A DNA stretch of 20,623 bases from an uncultured Desulfovibrio sp. GTDB taxonomy: Bacteria > Desulfobacterota > Desulfovibrionia > Desulfovibrionales > Desulfovibrionaceae. Shown one piece after another: positions 15,118 through 20,623 of this stretch. The DNA is taken from NCBI GenBank assembly GCA_947176055.1, contig CAMWPE010000013.1:1-20623 (forward strand), written 5' to 3'. The first letter of the stretch is position 1. The number at the start of each line of letters is the position of its first letter. Position numbers and translations under genes: made by a program. Under the pieces are notes generated by a model. The model searched no databases. It saw only the letters and a program-made list of their open reading frames with translations, and was not told the DNA's origin.

Positions 15118-15400
15118 CTATTTCCACCTGACTGTCGGTCATGGGTTCTGGACATACAGTTTCCATCATAAGGGCGCATTTTTCCATTCTTTCGCGCAGA
15201 TGACTCTCATTATTGGATACGGACACGAGGCAAAGGCGCAGTCTCGAGAGGCTGTTTTCCGTGCCCGCTTCCGCGATGGCTACGTTAAAAGCGTTCCTGG
15301 TCTTTTGTTTCAGGCTGTTGGCGACGCGCCTTTTCGCCTTTAAATTGTCGTTGCCTTCCAGGCTGAATTCGACGGTAAGCATTGCTATGAACATTGGCAT
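15107..15400 (-). CDS. DUF503 (YlxP-like) protein
   Basis: This 97-residue cytoplasmic protein matches the small DUF503/YlxP family: an N-terminal beta strand (MFIAMLTVEFSLEG), then the helix NDNLKAKRRVANSLKQKTRNAFNVAIAEAG, where the family has LKEKR-h-h-s-h, and strands SLSRLRLCLVSVSN followed by the final helix. These proteins usually sit beside infB and rbfA and are thought to act with ribosome maturation, though their activity is not established. The start is ATG 15400; a second ATG two codons later is possible, and the Shine-Dalgarno (GGGAGA) is rather distant. It overlaps nrnA by 11 bases and begins 151 bases after livF, on the same strand. It is probably the first gene of a DUF503-nrnA-degQ operon, but no good promoter is visible in the 151-base gap. 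Confidence 0.88.
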   Translation of the reverse strand: MPMFIAMLTVEFSLEGNDNLKAKRRVANSLKQKTRNAFNVAIAEAGTENSLSRLRLCLVSVSNNESHLRERMEKCALMMETVCPEPMTDSQVEIDVV

Positions 15401-15551
15401 CGGCTTCGCGCGTCTCCCGGACTGATAATGTTTGAGATTATTTTACGACGGCGATGGCTTGATTTTACGGCGATCGCTCGCGACAATTCATTAACGGGGA
15501 GGGCGGATTTAATGCGCGATTTCGCGTCGCCAAACGAGCGAATCGTTATGG

Positions 15552-16274
15552 TTAGCCGCCGAGGTAGGCTTCTTTCACCTTGGGATTTTCCAGCAATTCC
15601 CGGCCGGGACCGGAGAGAACCACGCGTCCGACTTCGAGAATATAGGCGAAATTGGCTATAGAGAGGGCCGCGTAGGCATTCTGTTCCACGAGGAGCACGG
15701 TTTTGCCGTCTTCGTTAATTTTTCTGATAATCGCGAATATCTCCTTTACCAACAAGGGCGCGAGACCCAGGGACGGCTCGTCGAGCATGAGCAGATCGGG
15801 CCTGCTCATAAGGGCGCGCCCTACGGCCAGCATCTGTTGCTCGCCGCCGGAAAGGGTTCCTCCCTTTTGCCACGATCTTTCTTTCAGGCGGGGAAAAAGG
15901 GAGTAGACCCATTCCATATCGTCTTCGATTTCCTTTTTGTTCGAGCGGGAATAGGCTCCCAACGCGAGATTTTCCCGCACTGTGAGGTGCGGCAGGATGC
16001 GACGACCTTCGGGGGAGAGCGCTATACCGTTTAGAACCATGGATTCGGGTTTCAGGCCCATAAGGGAAACAGGCTCGTCGCCCACATGGCGCCGGAATTG
16101 AATCTGGCCGCTGATTGTCTTGTTCAGACCGGCCACGCTGCGGATGATGCTGCTCTTCCCGGCGCCGTTGGCGCCGATCAACGTTACGATGGAGCCATGC
16201 GGAATGGACATGGAAACGCCCTGCACCGCCTCGATGCCGCCGTAACGGACGTATAAATCCTTGATCTCAAGCAT
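15552..16274 (-). CDS. livF: Branched-chain amino acid ABC transporter ATP-binding protein LivF
   Basis: One of the two ATPases that power the HAAT-type importer for leucine, isoleucine, valine or related substrates. The 240 residues match LivF length. Seen: N-terminal MLEIKDLYVRYGGIEAV, Walker A GANGAGKS (34-41), the Q-loop region shown as ALSPEGRRILPHLTV (84-99, the LivF-specific PEGR form), signature LSGGEQQ (141-147), Walker B LLMLDEP (161-167) with catalytic Glu166, and the switch region LLVEQN near 195-200 (the usual His is Gln, as in LivF proteins). It overlaps livG by eight bases (ATGCTTGA), the last gene of the operon. The stop codon is followed by no clear terminator before the DUF503 gene. 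Confidence 0.96.
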   Translation of the reverse strand: MLEIKDLYVRYGGIEAVQGVSMSIPHGSIVTLIGANGAGKSSIIRSVAGLNKTISGQIQFRRHVGDEPVSLMGLKPESMVLNGIALSPEGRRILPHLTVRENLALGAYSRSNKKEIEDDMEWVYSLFPRLKERSWQKGGTLSGGEQQMLAVGRALMSRPDLLMLDEPSLGLAPLLVKEIFAIIRKINEDGKTVLLVEQNAYAALSIANFAYILEVGRVVLSGPGRELLENPKVKEAYLGG

Positions 16275-17067
16275 TGGTTATCACGTCCTCTCCCAGATAA
16301 GCGCGAATGACGAGGGGATTGTTGCGAACCTGATCGGGCAGTCCCTCCGCTATCAGGGCGCCGTATTCCATAACCCAGATATACTCGCACACGCCCATGA
16401 CGACTTTCATATCATGTTCGATAAGCAGGATGGATAAATTAAACTCGTCCCTTATCTTGCCGATAAAACGCATGAGTTCGATGCTTTCCTGCGGATTCAT
16501 ACCGGCGGCCGGCTCGTCCAGAAGCAACAGAGCAGGCTCCGTAGCAAGAGCACGGGCGATTTCGAGACGCCGTTGCGCTCCGTAAGGCAGACTCCCCGCG
16601 GTTTCCCCGAGCTGTTTGTCCAGATTGACCTTTTCGGCAAGGGCGGCGGCTTTGGCTTGTAATTCTCTTTCTTCGCGGTAAAAACCGGGCAGCCCCAGCG
16701 CCGCGCTCCACCAGCGGCCATGACGGCGGACATGACAACCGACCATGATATTTTCGAGGACTGTCATTTGCGGGGAGAGACGGATGTTCTGGAAAGTCGG
16801 CGCCATGCCCATTTTACAGATTTCGTAGGGTTGCAGGCCTTTGATATTTTTGCCAAGCAGGGTGATCTCGCCTTCCTGCGGCGTATAGAAACCTGACAGA
16901 ACGTTGAAAACCGTTGTTTTGCCCGCGCCATTTGGCCCGATTACGCCCCCGATCGCGCCCTTGCGCAAAGCGAAAGAGAGATCGCTCACCGCGGTCACGC
17001 CGCCAAAACGCATTGTCACGTTTTCCGCGACCAGGATAGCGCCCGCTTTGTCATTCGCTGCGTTCAT
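16267..17067 (-). CDS. livG: Branched-chain amino acid ABC transporter ATP-binding protein LivG
   Basis: The partner ATPase of LivF in the HAAT importer, working at the inner face of the membrane. 266 residues. Seen: MRFGGVTAVSDLSFAL at 19-34, Walker A GPNGAGKT (44-51), the Q-loop TFQNIRLSPQMTV (91-103) with the LivG-type RLF/IRL segment, an inserted helical region (about 110-140) typical of LivG, signature SLPYGAQRR (159-167), Walker B LLLLDEPAAGMNP (179-191), and the H-switch LLIEHDMKVVM near 217-227. It overlaps livM by four bases (ATGA) and livF by eight, so the genes should be translated in a coupled manner. Every nucleotide-binding motif is intact. Confidence 0.96.
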   Translation of the reverse strand: MNAANDKAGAILVAENVTMRFGGVTAVSDLSFALRKGAIGGVIGPNGAGKTTVFNVLSGFYTPQEGEITLLGKNIKGLQPYEICKMGMAPTFQNIRLSPQMTVLENIMVGCHVRRHGRWWSAALGLPGFYREERELQAKAAALAEKVNLDKQLGETAGSLPYGAQRRLEIARALATEPALLLLDEPAAGMNPQESIELMRFIGKIRDEFNLSILLIEHDMKVVMGVCEYIWVMEYGALIAEGLPDQVRNNPLVIRAYLGEDVITNA

Positions 17068-18101
17068 GCCTTATGCCTCGAGAAAAAGGCGAAAATCCTG
17101 TTCCAGGTCAATTCCCTCGTGCCCATGATCCCTTCCCTGCGCTTGAGGATGATGGCGAGCAAAACTACGGAAAAGACCACCATGCGCATGCCCGGAATTC
17201 CAGGCAATTCGATGAAGCCAAGATTCATGGGTTCTTCCAGCGCGCGCAACCATTCGAGAAGGATGGTAATTATCGTCGCGCCCAGAATGCTGCCGGTCAG
17301 CGAGCCCAGGCCTCCCGTGACAACGAACATCAGCACGTTGAAAGTCAGGAGGAAATTGAACATTTTCGGGTCTATGGTCGAGAGATGGCTGCCCAGAAGC
17401 GCCCCGCCGATGCCTGCGAAAAAGGCCCCGACGCAAAAGGAAAGCACTTTGTAATGAAAGACGTTGATTCCCATTACGCTGGCCGCGATTTCGTTATCCC
17501 GGATGCAACGCAGTATATTGCCGAAATTGCTATAGCAAAGCCGGGCCAAAATGACGAGAGTGAACAAGGCCCAGATATAACAGACGATAAGCGTGGAATG
17601 ATTGGGGATGCCTTTTATTCCCAGTGAGCCGTTGGTAATGGGAGTGGCGTTGACTATGAGCACGCGGATGATTTCCGCGAAAGCCAGGGTCGCCATACCC
17701 AGATAATCGTCGCCCAGTTTGAGCACCGGCACGGCTATGAAAAAGGCGAAAATTCCGGCGAACAGTCCGGCCCCCAGAACAGCGACCCAGAATGGAGTAA
17801 AGATATGGGATGCCGGCCACGCTATCGGCTCCAGAATCCACATCATTTCTTTTTGGGCCTGGGGGAGGATGCAGATGGCGGCGACGTACGCGCCAATGGC
17901 TATAAAGCCGGCGTGGCCCAGGCTGAACAGCCCCGTGAAACCGTAGATGAGATTGAGGGAAAGGGCGAGGATGATGTTTATAAAAATGAGTTTCGCGATA
18001 TAGATTTGATAATCGCCCAGAAATTTTTCGCTTTGCCAGAGGATGAGGCCGAAGACGAGCATCGCGGCGAGAGTCAGAAAAGTATTGCGGTCGAATCGCA
18101 T
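17064..18101 (-). CDS. livM: Branched-chain amino acid ABC transporter permease LivM
   Basis: One of the two membrane subunits of the HAAT importer. 345 residues with about ten hydrophobic segments. Seen: the family signature NLIYGFTGLFSLGHAGFIAIGAY at ~51-73, the cytoplasmic coupling segment RCIRDNEIAASVMGINVFHYKV (the LivM EAA-like loop), and TGGLGSLTGSILGATIITILLEW near the C-terminus, with the usual GG-GS-GP/GA pattern. The ATG at 18101 is set by GGAGAAAATCTG directly before it and by the livH stop, with which it shares one base (TGATG). A longer open frame to 18368 exists, but its extra 89 codons are antisense-like arginine-rich sequence lying within livH in another frame. The gene ends by overlapping livG (ATGA). 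Confidence 0.95.
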   Translation of the reverse strand: MRFDRNTFLTLAAMLVFGLILWQSEKFLGDYQIYIAKLIFINIILALSLNLIYGFTGLFSLGHAGFIAIGAYVAAICILPQAQKEMMWILEPIAWPASHIFTPFWVAVLGAGLFAGIFAFFIAVPVLKLGDDYLGMATLAFAEIIRVLIVNATPITNGSLGIKGIPNHSTLIVCYIWALFTLVILARLCYSNFGNILRCIRDNEIAASVMGINVFHYKVLSFCVGAFFAGIGGALLGSHLSTIDPKMFNFLLTFNVLMFVVTGGLGSLTGSILGATIITILLEWLRALEEPMNLGFIELPGIPGMRMVVFSVVLLAIILKRREGIMGTRELTWNRIFAFFSRHKA

Positions 18102-18994
18102 CAGATTTTCTCCTCGATTTTCTCGCCCAGCAAGCCTGTGGGTTTGACCAGGAGCACAAGCACAAGGATCAGGAAGGCGAAAGCGTCGCGATAGCTTGAA
18201 AGTTCCGGCATGAAGGCCACGGCCATGATTTCGACAAAACCTATGACGAGGCCGCCAAGAACGGCGCCCTCGATAGAGCCGATGCCGCCGAAAACGGCGG
18301 CGATAAAAGCCTTGAGGCCGGGCATTACGCCCATATAGGGATGCACCTGCGGATAACGGAGGGCCCACATGATGCCGGCCGCGGCGGCGAGGGCGGAGCC
18401 AAGACCAAAGGTGAGCGCGATGATATTGTCGACTTTTACGCCAAGCAGACGCGTCGTTTCAATGTCTTTGGATATGGCGCGCATGGCCAGACCGGGTTTT
18501 GTGCGATAGACTATATACAGGAGGAGGCAGACCAGGATTATCGTAATGCCCGGAACGAAGGCGGCGAGATGGGTTACGCGCAAATCGCCGAATTGCCAGG
18601 CGTTGGTCAGCCAGGCGGGTTGCTGGACTGGGCGCGGCTGGCCCGTAAAGACTACGACGGCTACGCTTTCGATGAAAAAGGACATGGCGATGGCGCTTAT
18701 CAGGGCCGAAATACGGGGCGCGTCGCGCAGGGGCCGGTAAGCCACCCGATCGATAAGCACGCCAAGCAAGCCCGCCGCGAGGATGGACAGAATGGCCGCT
18801 ACGCCCCACGGCCAGCCAAAAGCGAAAGTGCCAAAAAATATGAAATAGGCTCCTACCATCAGGATATCGCCGTGCGCGAAATTGATGAGGCGCAGGATGC
18901 CGTAAACCATGGTATAGCCTATGGCGATGAGCGCGTATAGGGAGCCGAGCGTCAGGGCGTTAAAACAATGCTGGAGAAACATCTCAAAGCCCAT
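18101..18994 (-). CDS. livH: Branched-chain amino acid ABC transporter permease LivH
   Basis: The second permease of the HAAT importer; it pairs with LivM in the inner membrane. The 297 residues fit LivH. Seen: N-terminal FNALTLGSLYALIAIGYTMVYGILRLINFAHGD, the classic LivH start; about eight hydrophobic segments; the cytoplasmic coupling loop AMRAISKDIETTRLLGVKVD; and the C-terminal FIAAVFGGIGSIEGAVLGGLVIGFVE. The start at 18994 has GAGG six to seven bases upstream. It is separated from livK by 100 bases containing a hairpin, while the downstream livM, livG and livF overlap one another, so livHMGF forms a tight translational block behind the binding-protein gene. Confidence 0.95.
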   Translation of the reverse strand: MGFEMFLQHCFNALTLGSLYALIAIGYTMVYGILRLINFAHGDILMVGAYFIFFGTFAFGWPWGVAAILSILAAGLLGVLIDRVAYRPLRDAPRISALISAIAMSFFIESVAVVVFTGQPRPVQQPAWLTNAWQFGDLRVTHLAAFVPGITIILVCLLLYIVYRTKPGLAMRAISKDIETTRLLGVKVDNIIALTFGLGSALAAAAGIMWALRYPQVHPYMGVMPGLKAFIAAVFGGIGSIEGAVLGGLVIGFVEIMAVAFMPELSSYRDAFAFLILVLVLLVKPTGLLGEKIEEKI

Positions 18995-19039
18995 TGACTA
19001 CCTCGGGAAATAAAACGTTGCGGATAACGGAGACATTAC

Positions 19040-19082
19040 GAAAGAAATTTGAAAGAGCGGCCGCCCCTTGGGACAACCGCTC
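19040..19082 (-). terminator. Hairpin between livK and livH, probable attenuating terminator
   Basis: On the minus strand GAGCGG (19082-19077) pairs with CCGCTC (19060-19055), with an inner GTCCC/GGGGC stem around a two-base loop. The T-rich tail TTTCAAATTTCTTTC follows (19054-19040). It lies 12 bases after the livK stop. Such elements commonly keep binding-protein mRNA more abundant than permease mRNA. Confidence 0.65.
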
Positions 19083-19094
19083 CGGTCGAAGAGT

Positions 19095-20243
19095 TTAGCT
19101 GGGCGTTACTTCGCCTACGTAAACGCGTTTGCCGTCCTTGTATTCGATGATGCCGACGGGCATTTCCGCGTCATGAGTCTTGTTGATGGTGAGTTTGCCA
19201 AGGGCCGTGGGCAGATCCATGGTTTCGGCCAGGGCTTTGGCTATGGCTTGCGGATCGTCGCTGCCGGCGCGCTGGATCGCGTTGAGGATGACGAGATAGC
19301 AGTTATAGCCAAGCAGGGCGTTGGCATTGGGATCCTTGTCGGGGAAAGCGGCCTTCCAGGCTTCGGTAAAGCGCTTCGCCTCTTCGCTCAAATTGGCCAT
19401 ATTCTGATCATAAGGGAAAGTGGAGTGCAGGAAGCCTTCCGCCGCGTCGCCGCCGAGGGTAAGGGTATCGGGATTATCCATGGCGTCCGCGCCCATGAGG
19501 CGGAATTTCGCGCCCAGCTCTTTGGCCTGGCGCATGATGATGGCGCCCTCGGCGAAATAGGCGGGCATGAAAACAATTTCAGGATCCTTGTTTTTTAGCT
19601 CTGTCAGCTGGGCCGTGAAGTCCTGATCGCCCGAGGAATATTTGAGATTAGCCACCACTTCGCCGCCGCGTTTGGTAAAGGCGTCGGTAAAATATTTGGA
19701 GAGCCCCACGGCGTAGTCGTTGGTCATATCCATGAGCACGGCCGCCTTTTTCATACCCAGATTATCGATGACATAAGTGGCGATGGCGTCGGCCTGATAA
19801 GGATCGATAAAGCAACCGCGAAAATAAAATTCCTTGCCCTGAGTGACGAGGGGATTGGTGCAGGAAGTGCCGATGCCGGGCACTTTGGCCTTTTCGGCGA
19901 CTTCGGCGCCGGCCATGGCCAGGGCGGAGCCGTAGGTGCCAATGAAGGCGGAGACCTTGTCGCGCTCGATAAGACGCTTCACGGCGTTCGCGGCTTCAAC
20001 TTTGTCGGATTTGTTATCGACCACCACCAGCTCGACAGGGCGATCCAGAACGGTCGGCATTTCCTTGTGCGCCAGTTTTATTCCGTCCAGCTCGAGCTGG
20101 CCGCCAAAGGCGTTCTGCCCGGTCAGGGGCAGATAGACGCCAATTTTTACCGGCTGATTGCCAGAGTCGGCGGCGGAGGCGCCGGTCGCTCCGAAGCACA
20201 AAGCCGCCGCGGCCAAAAAAGCGGCGATTTTTCCAAATTTCAT
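19095..20243 (-). CDS. livK: Periplasmic branched-chain amino acid-binding protein
   Basis: The solute-binding protein of the HAAT importer, type I periplasmic binding fold (Leu/Ile/Val-binding family). 382 residues. Seen: Sec signal peptide MKFGKIAAFLAAAALCFGATGASA (1-24), then the typical first strand VKIGVYLPLTGQNAFGGQLELDGIKLAHKE, the Ser/Thr-bearing ligand region FIGTYGSALAMAGAEVAEKAKVPGIGTSCTNP (~98-129), and YSSGDQDFTAQLTELKNKDPEIVFMPAY in lobe two, the usual pattern of the family. Ligand could be an aliphatic amino acid, an amide or another carboxylate; the binding residues do not fix it. The start at 20243 has AGGA seven bases upstream. It is first in the livKHMGF operon, with a TATAAT at 20359-20364 about 110 bases upstream. 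Confidence 0.95.
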   Translation of the reverse strand: MKFGKIAAFLAAAALCFGATGASAADSGNQPVKIGVYLPLTGQNAFGGQLELDGIKLAHKEMPTVLDRPVELVVVDNKSDKVEAANAVKRLIERDKVSAFIGTYGSALAMAGAEVAEKAKVPGIGTSCTNPLVTQGKEFYFRGCFIDPYQADAIATYVIDNLGMKKAAVLMDMTNDYAVGLSKYFTDAFTKRGGEVVANLKYSSGDQDFTAQLTELKNKDPEIVFMPAYFAEGAIIMRQAKELGAKFRLMGADAMDNPDTLTLGGDAAEGFLHSTFPYDQNMANLSEEAKRFTEAWKAAFPDKDPNANALLGYNCYLVILNAIQRAGSDDPQAIAKALAETMDLPTALGKLTINKTHDAEMPVGIIEYKDGKRVYVGEVTPS

Positions 20244-20326
20244 CTTCTATTCCTTCTTTTGCGGGTGAAAATGCCCCGGAACGCGACCCGGGGATCCGCG
20301 CTTTCGCGCGGGATACGCCTCTGTCG

Positions 20327-20358
20327 CGGCGCGATCGCGCGCCCTCGCGCCGTTTTTT
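20327..20358 (+). terminator. Terminator-like hairpin plus T-run, plus strand, at livK promoter
   Basis: CGGCGCGA (20327-20334) and TCGCGCCG (20345-20352) form a perfect 8-bp stem with a 10-base loop, followed by TTTTTT (20353-20358). This is a textbook intrinsic terminator for plus-strand transcription, yet no plus-strand gene precedes it. On the minus strand the same stem would be at the very 5' end of livK mRNA. Confidence 0.6.
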
Positions 20359-20364
20359 ATTATA
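20359..20364 (-). promoter_or_regulatory. -10 element of the livK promoter
   Basis: TATAAT on the minus strand is a perfect -10. At a 17-base spacing the -35 would be TTAATG, matching only three positions, so an activator may be needed. Transcription would begin near 20352, giving a leader of about 110 bases that opens with the GC-rich hairpin. Confidence 0.55.
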
Positions 20365-20529
20365 TGGAAGGGCGATTGTCTCATTAAATTCGGGATTAAG
20401 CAAATCTCCGGCCAGCGAAAATATATGGCCGCGCGGTTTAGGCGTCGCCAGTCGCGCGGATGCTAAAAAAACGCGTTTACCCGCGCGGGCAGACCGGAAA
20501 GTTCTATGGATAAACTCGGCGGGACGAGG

Positions 20530-20553
20530 CCGGCCCAACCGTACGGCCGGAGG
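20530..20553 (+). promoter_or_regulatory. Hairpin overlapping the Shine-Dalgarno of the right-edge gene
   Basis: CCGGCC (20530-20535) pairs with GGCCGG (20545-20550) around a 9-base loop. The Shine-Dalgarno GGAGG occupies 20549-20553, so two of its bases lie in the 3' arm. The structure could limit ribosome access to the GTG at 20561. It could also be chance in GC-rich DNA. Confidence 0.4.
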
Positions 20554-20560
20554 CTTATTT

Positions 20561-20623
20561 GTGGCATTCTTGCAAAACGAGTGGGACTCCATCCTCGGAA
20601 GCGCCGTCGGCGTCCTTGCCGCG
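20561..20623 (+). CDS. Start of an unidentified gene, cut by the right window edge
   Basis: A GTG at 20561 follows GGAGG (20549-20553) at a seven-base distance and opens a frame that stays open for 21 codons to the window edge, beginning M-A-F-L-Q-N-E-W and including a hydrophobic G-V-L-A-A. It is divergent from livK. The fragment is too short to assign a family. A short minus-strand open frame at the same place lacks any start signal and cannot be excluded. Confidence 0.45.
   Translation, partial: MAFLQNEWDSILGSAVGVLAA

Larger units (their letters stand above)
20244..20560. other. Intergenic region between divergent livK and right-edge gene
   Basis: No complete gene is supported. The stretch contains the livK leader (with a GC-rich hairpin at 20327-20352), its -10 element at 20359-20364, and a hairpin next to the Shine-Dalgarno of the right-edge gene (20530-20553). 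The open minus-strand frame across the region has low-complexity Arg-rich translation and runs into livK in another frame, so it was not called. Confidence 0.5.

Noticed and set aside
18102..18368. Upstream extension of the LivM reading frame
   Set aside because: The extra 89 codons overlap livH in another frame and give Arg-rich, non-membrane sequence; the ATG at 18101 has a proper Shine-Dalgarno.
20014..20592. 192-residue minus-strand open frame overlapping the livK start
   Set aside because: It is Arg-rich, runs out of frame through livK and spans the livK promoter.
1..20623. CRISPR arrays, insertion sequences, phage genes, tRNA or rRNA genes
   Set aside because: I saw no regularly spaced repeats, transposase or integrase motifs, cloverleaf-like sequences or rRNA stretches.

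Overview
The window is about 20.6 kb of gene-dense bacterial chromosome. By eye it is moderately GC-rich (roughly 55%), with clear AT-rich dips only in a few intergenic regions. The gene content points to a Gram-negative anaerobe, most likely a deltaproteobacterium of the Desulfovibrio type: RecD2 helicase, CstA of the short ~480-residue class, a complete livKHMGF transporter, a DUF503-nrnA pair and exported or periplasmic proteins. The taxonomic call is an inference from protein character and gene order, not a search result. TAG, TAA and TGA all serve as normal stops, and ATG, GTG and TTG starts are all seen.

Layout. 1-2583 (minus): a DEAD-box RNA helicase, a 157-residue protein of unknown function and the N-terminal half of ribF (FAD synthetase) form a likely operon running off the left edge. 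2730-6566 (plus): aroC, recD2 and a GNAT acetyltransferase form a tightly packed operon, with aroC and recD2 overlapping by 11 bases. 6582-7456 (minus): a Sel1-repeat gene broken by an in-frame amber codon and a frameshift. 7457-7797: an AT-rich non-coding stretch with a good minus-strand promoter, several palindromes and a bidirectional terminator. 7798-9249 (minus): cstA, with a near-consensus sigma-70 promoter. 9547-11983 (plus): a single-pass membrane protein of unknown function, a CobU/CobP-type cobinamide kinase and a small exported protein. 12230-12742 (plus): a YdjM/DUF457-type membrane metal-dependent hydrolase. 12767-15400 (minus): DUF503, nrnA (DHH phosphoesterase) and a DegP/DegQ serine protease. 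15552-20243 (minus): livK-livH-livM-livG-livF, with a hairpin between livK and livH. 20561-20623 (plus): the first 21 codons of a new gene.

How the genes fit together. The liv genes make one complete importer: binding protein, two permeases and two ATPases, with overlapping reading frames that suggest translational coupling. CstA is a second nutrient importer, probably for peptides or pyruvate. The rest is housekeeping: flavin cofactor, aromatic amino acids, cobalamin salvage, RNA turnover, DNA repair and envelope quality control. No phage, insertion sequence, CRISPR array, rRNA or tRNA was recognised. I did not find a convincing new multi-gene system. The most unusual items are the decayed Sel1 gene with its intact upstream promoter and palindrome cluster, the two unfamiliar genes flanking cobU, and RNA hairpins placed next to starts and promoters.
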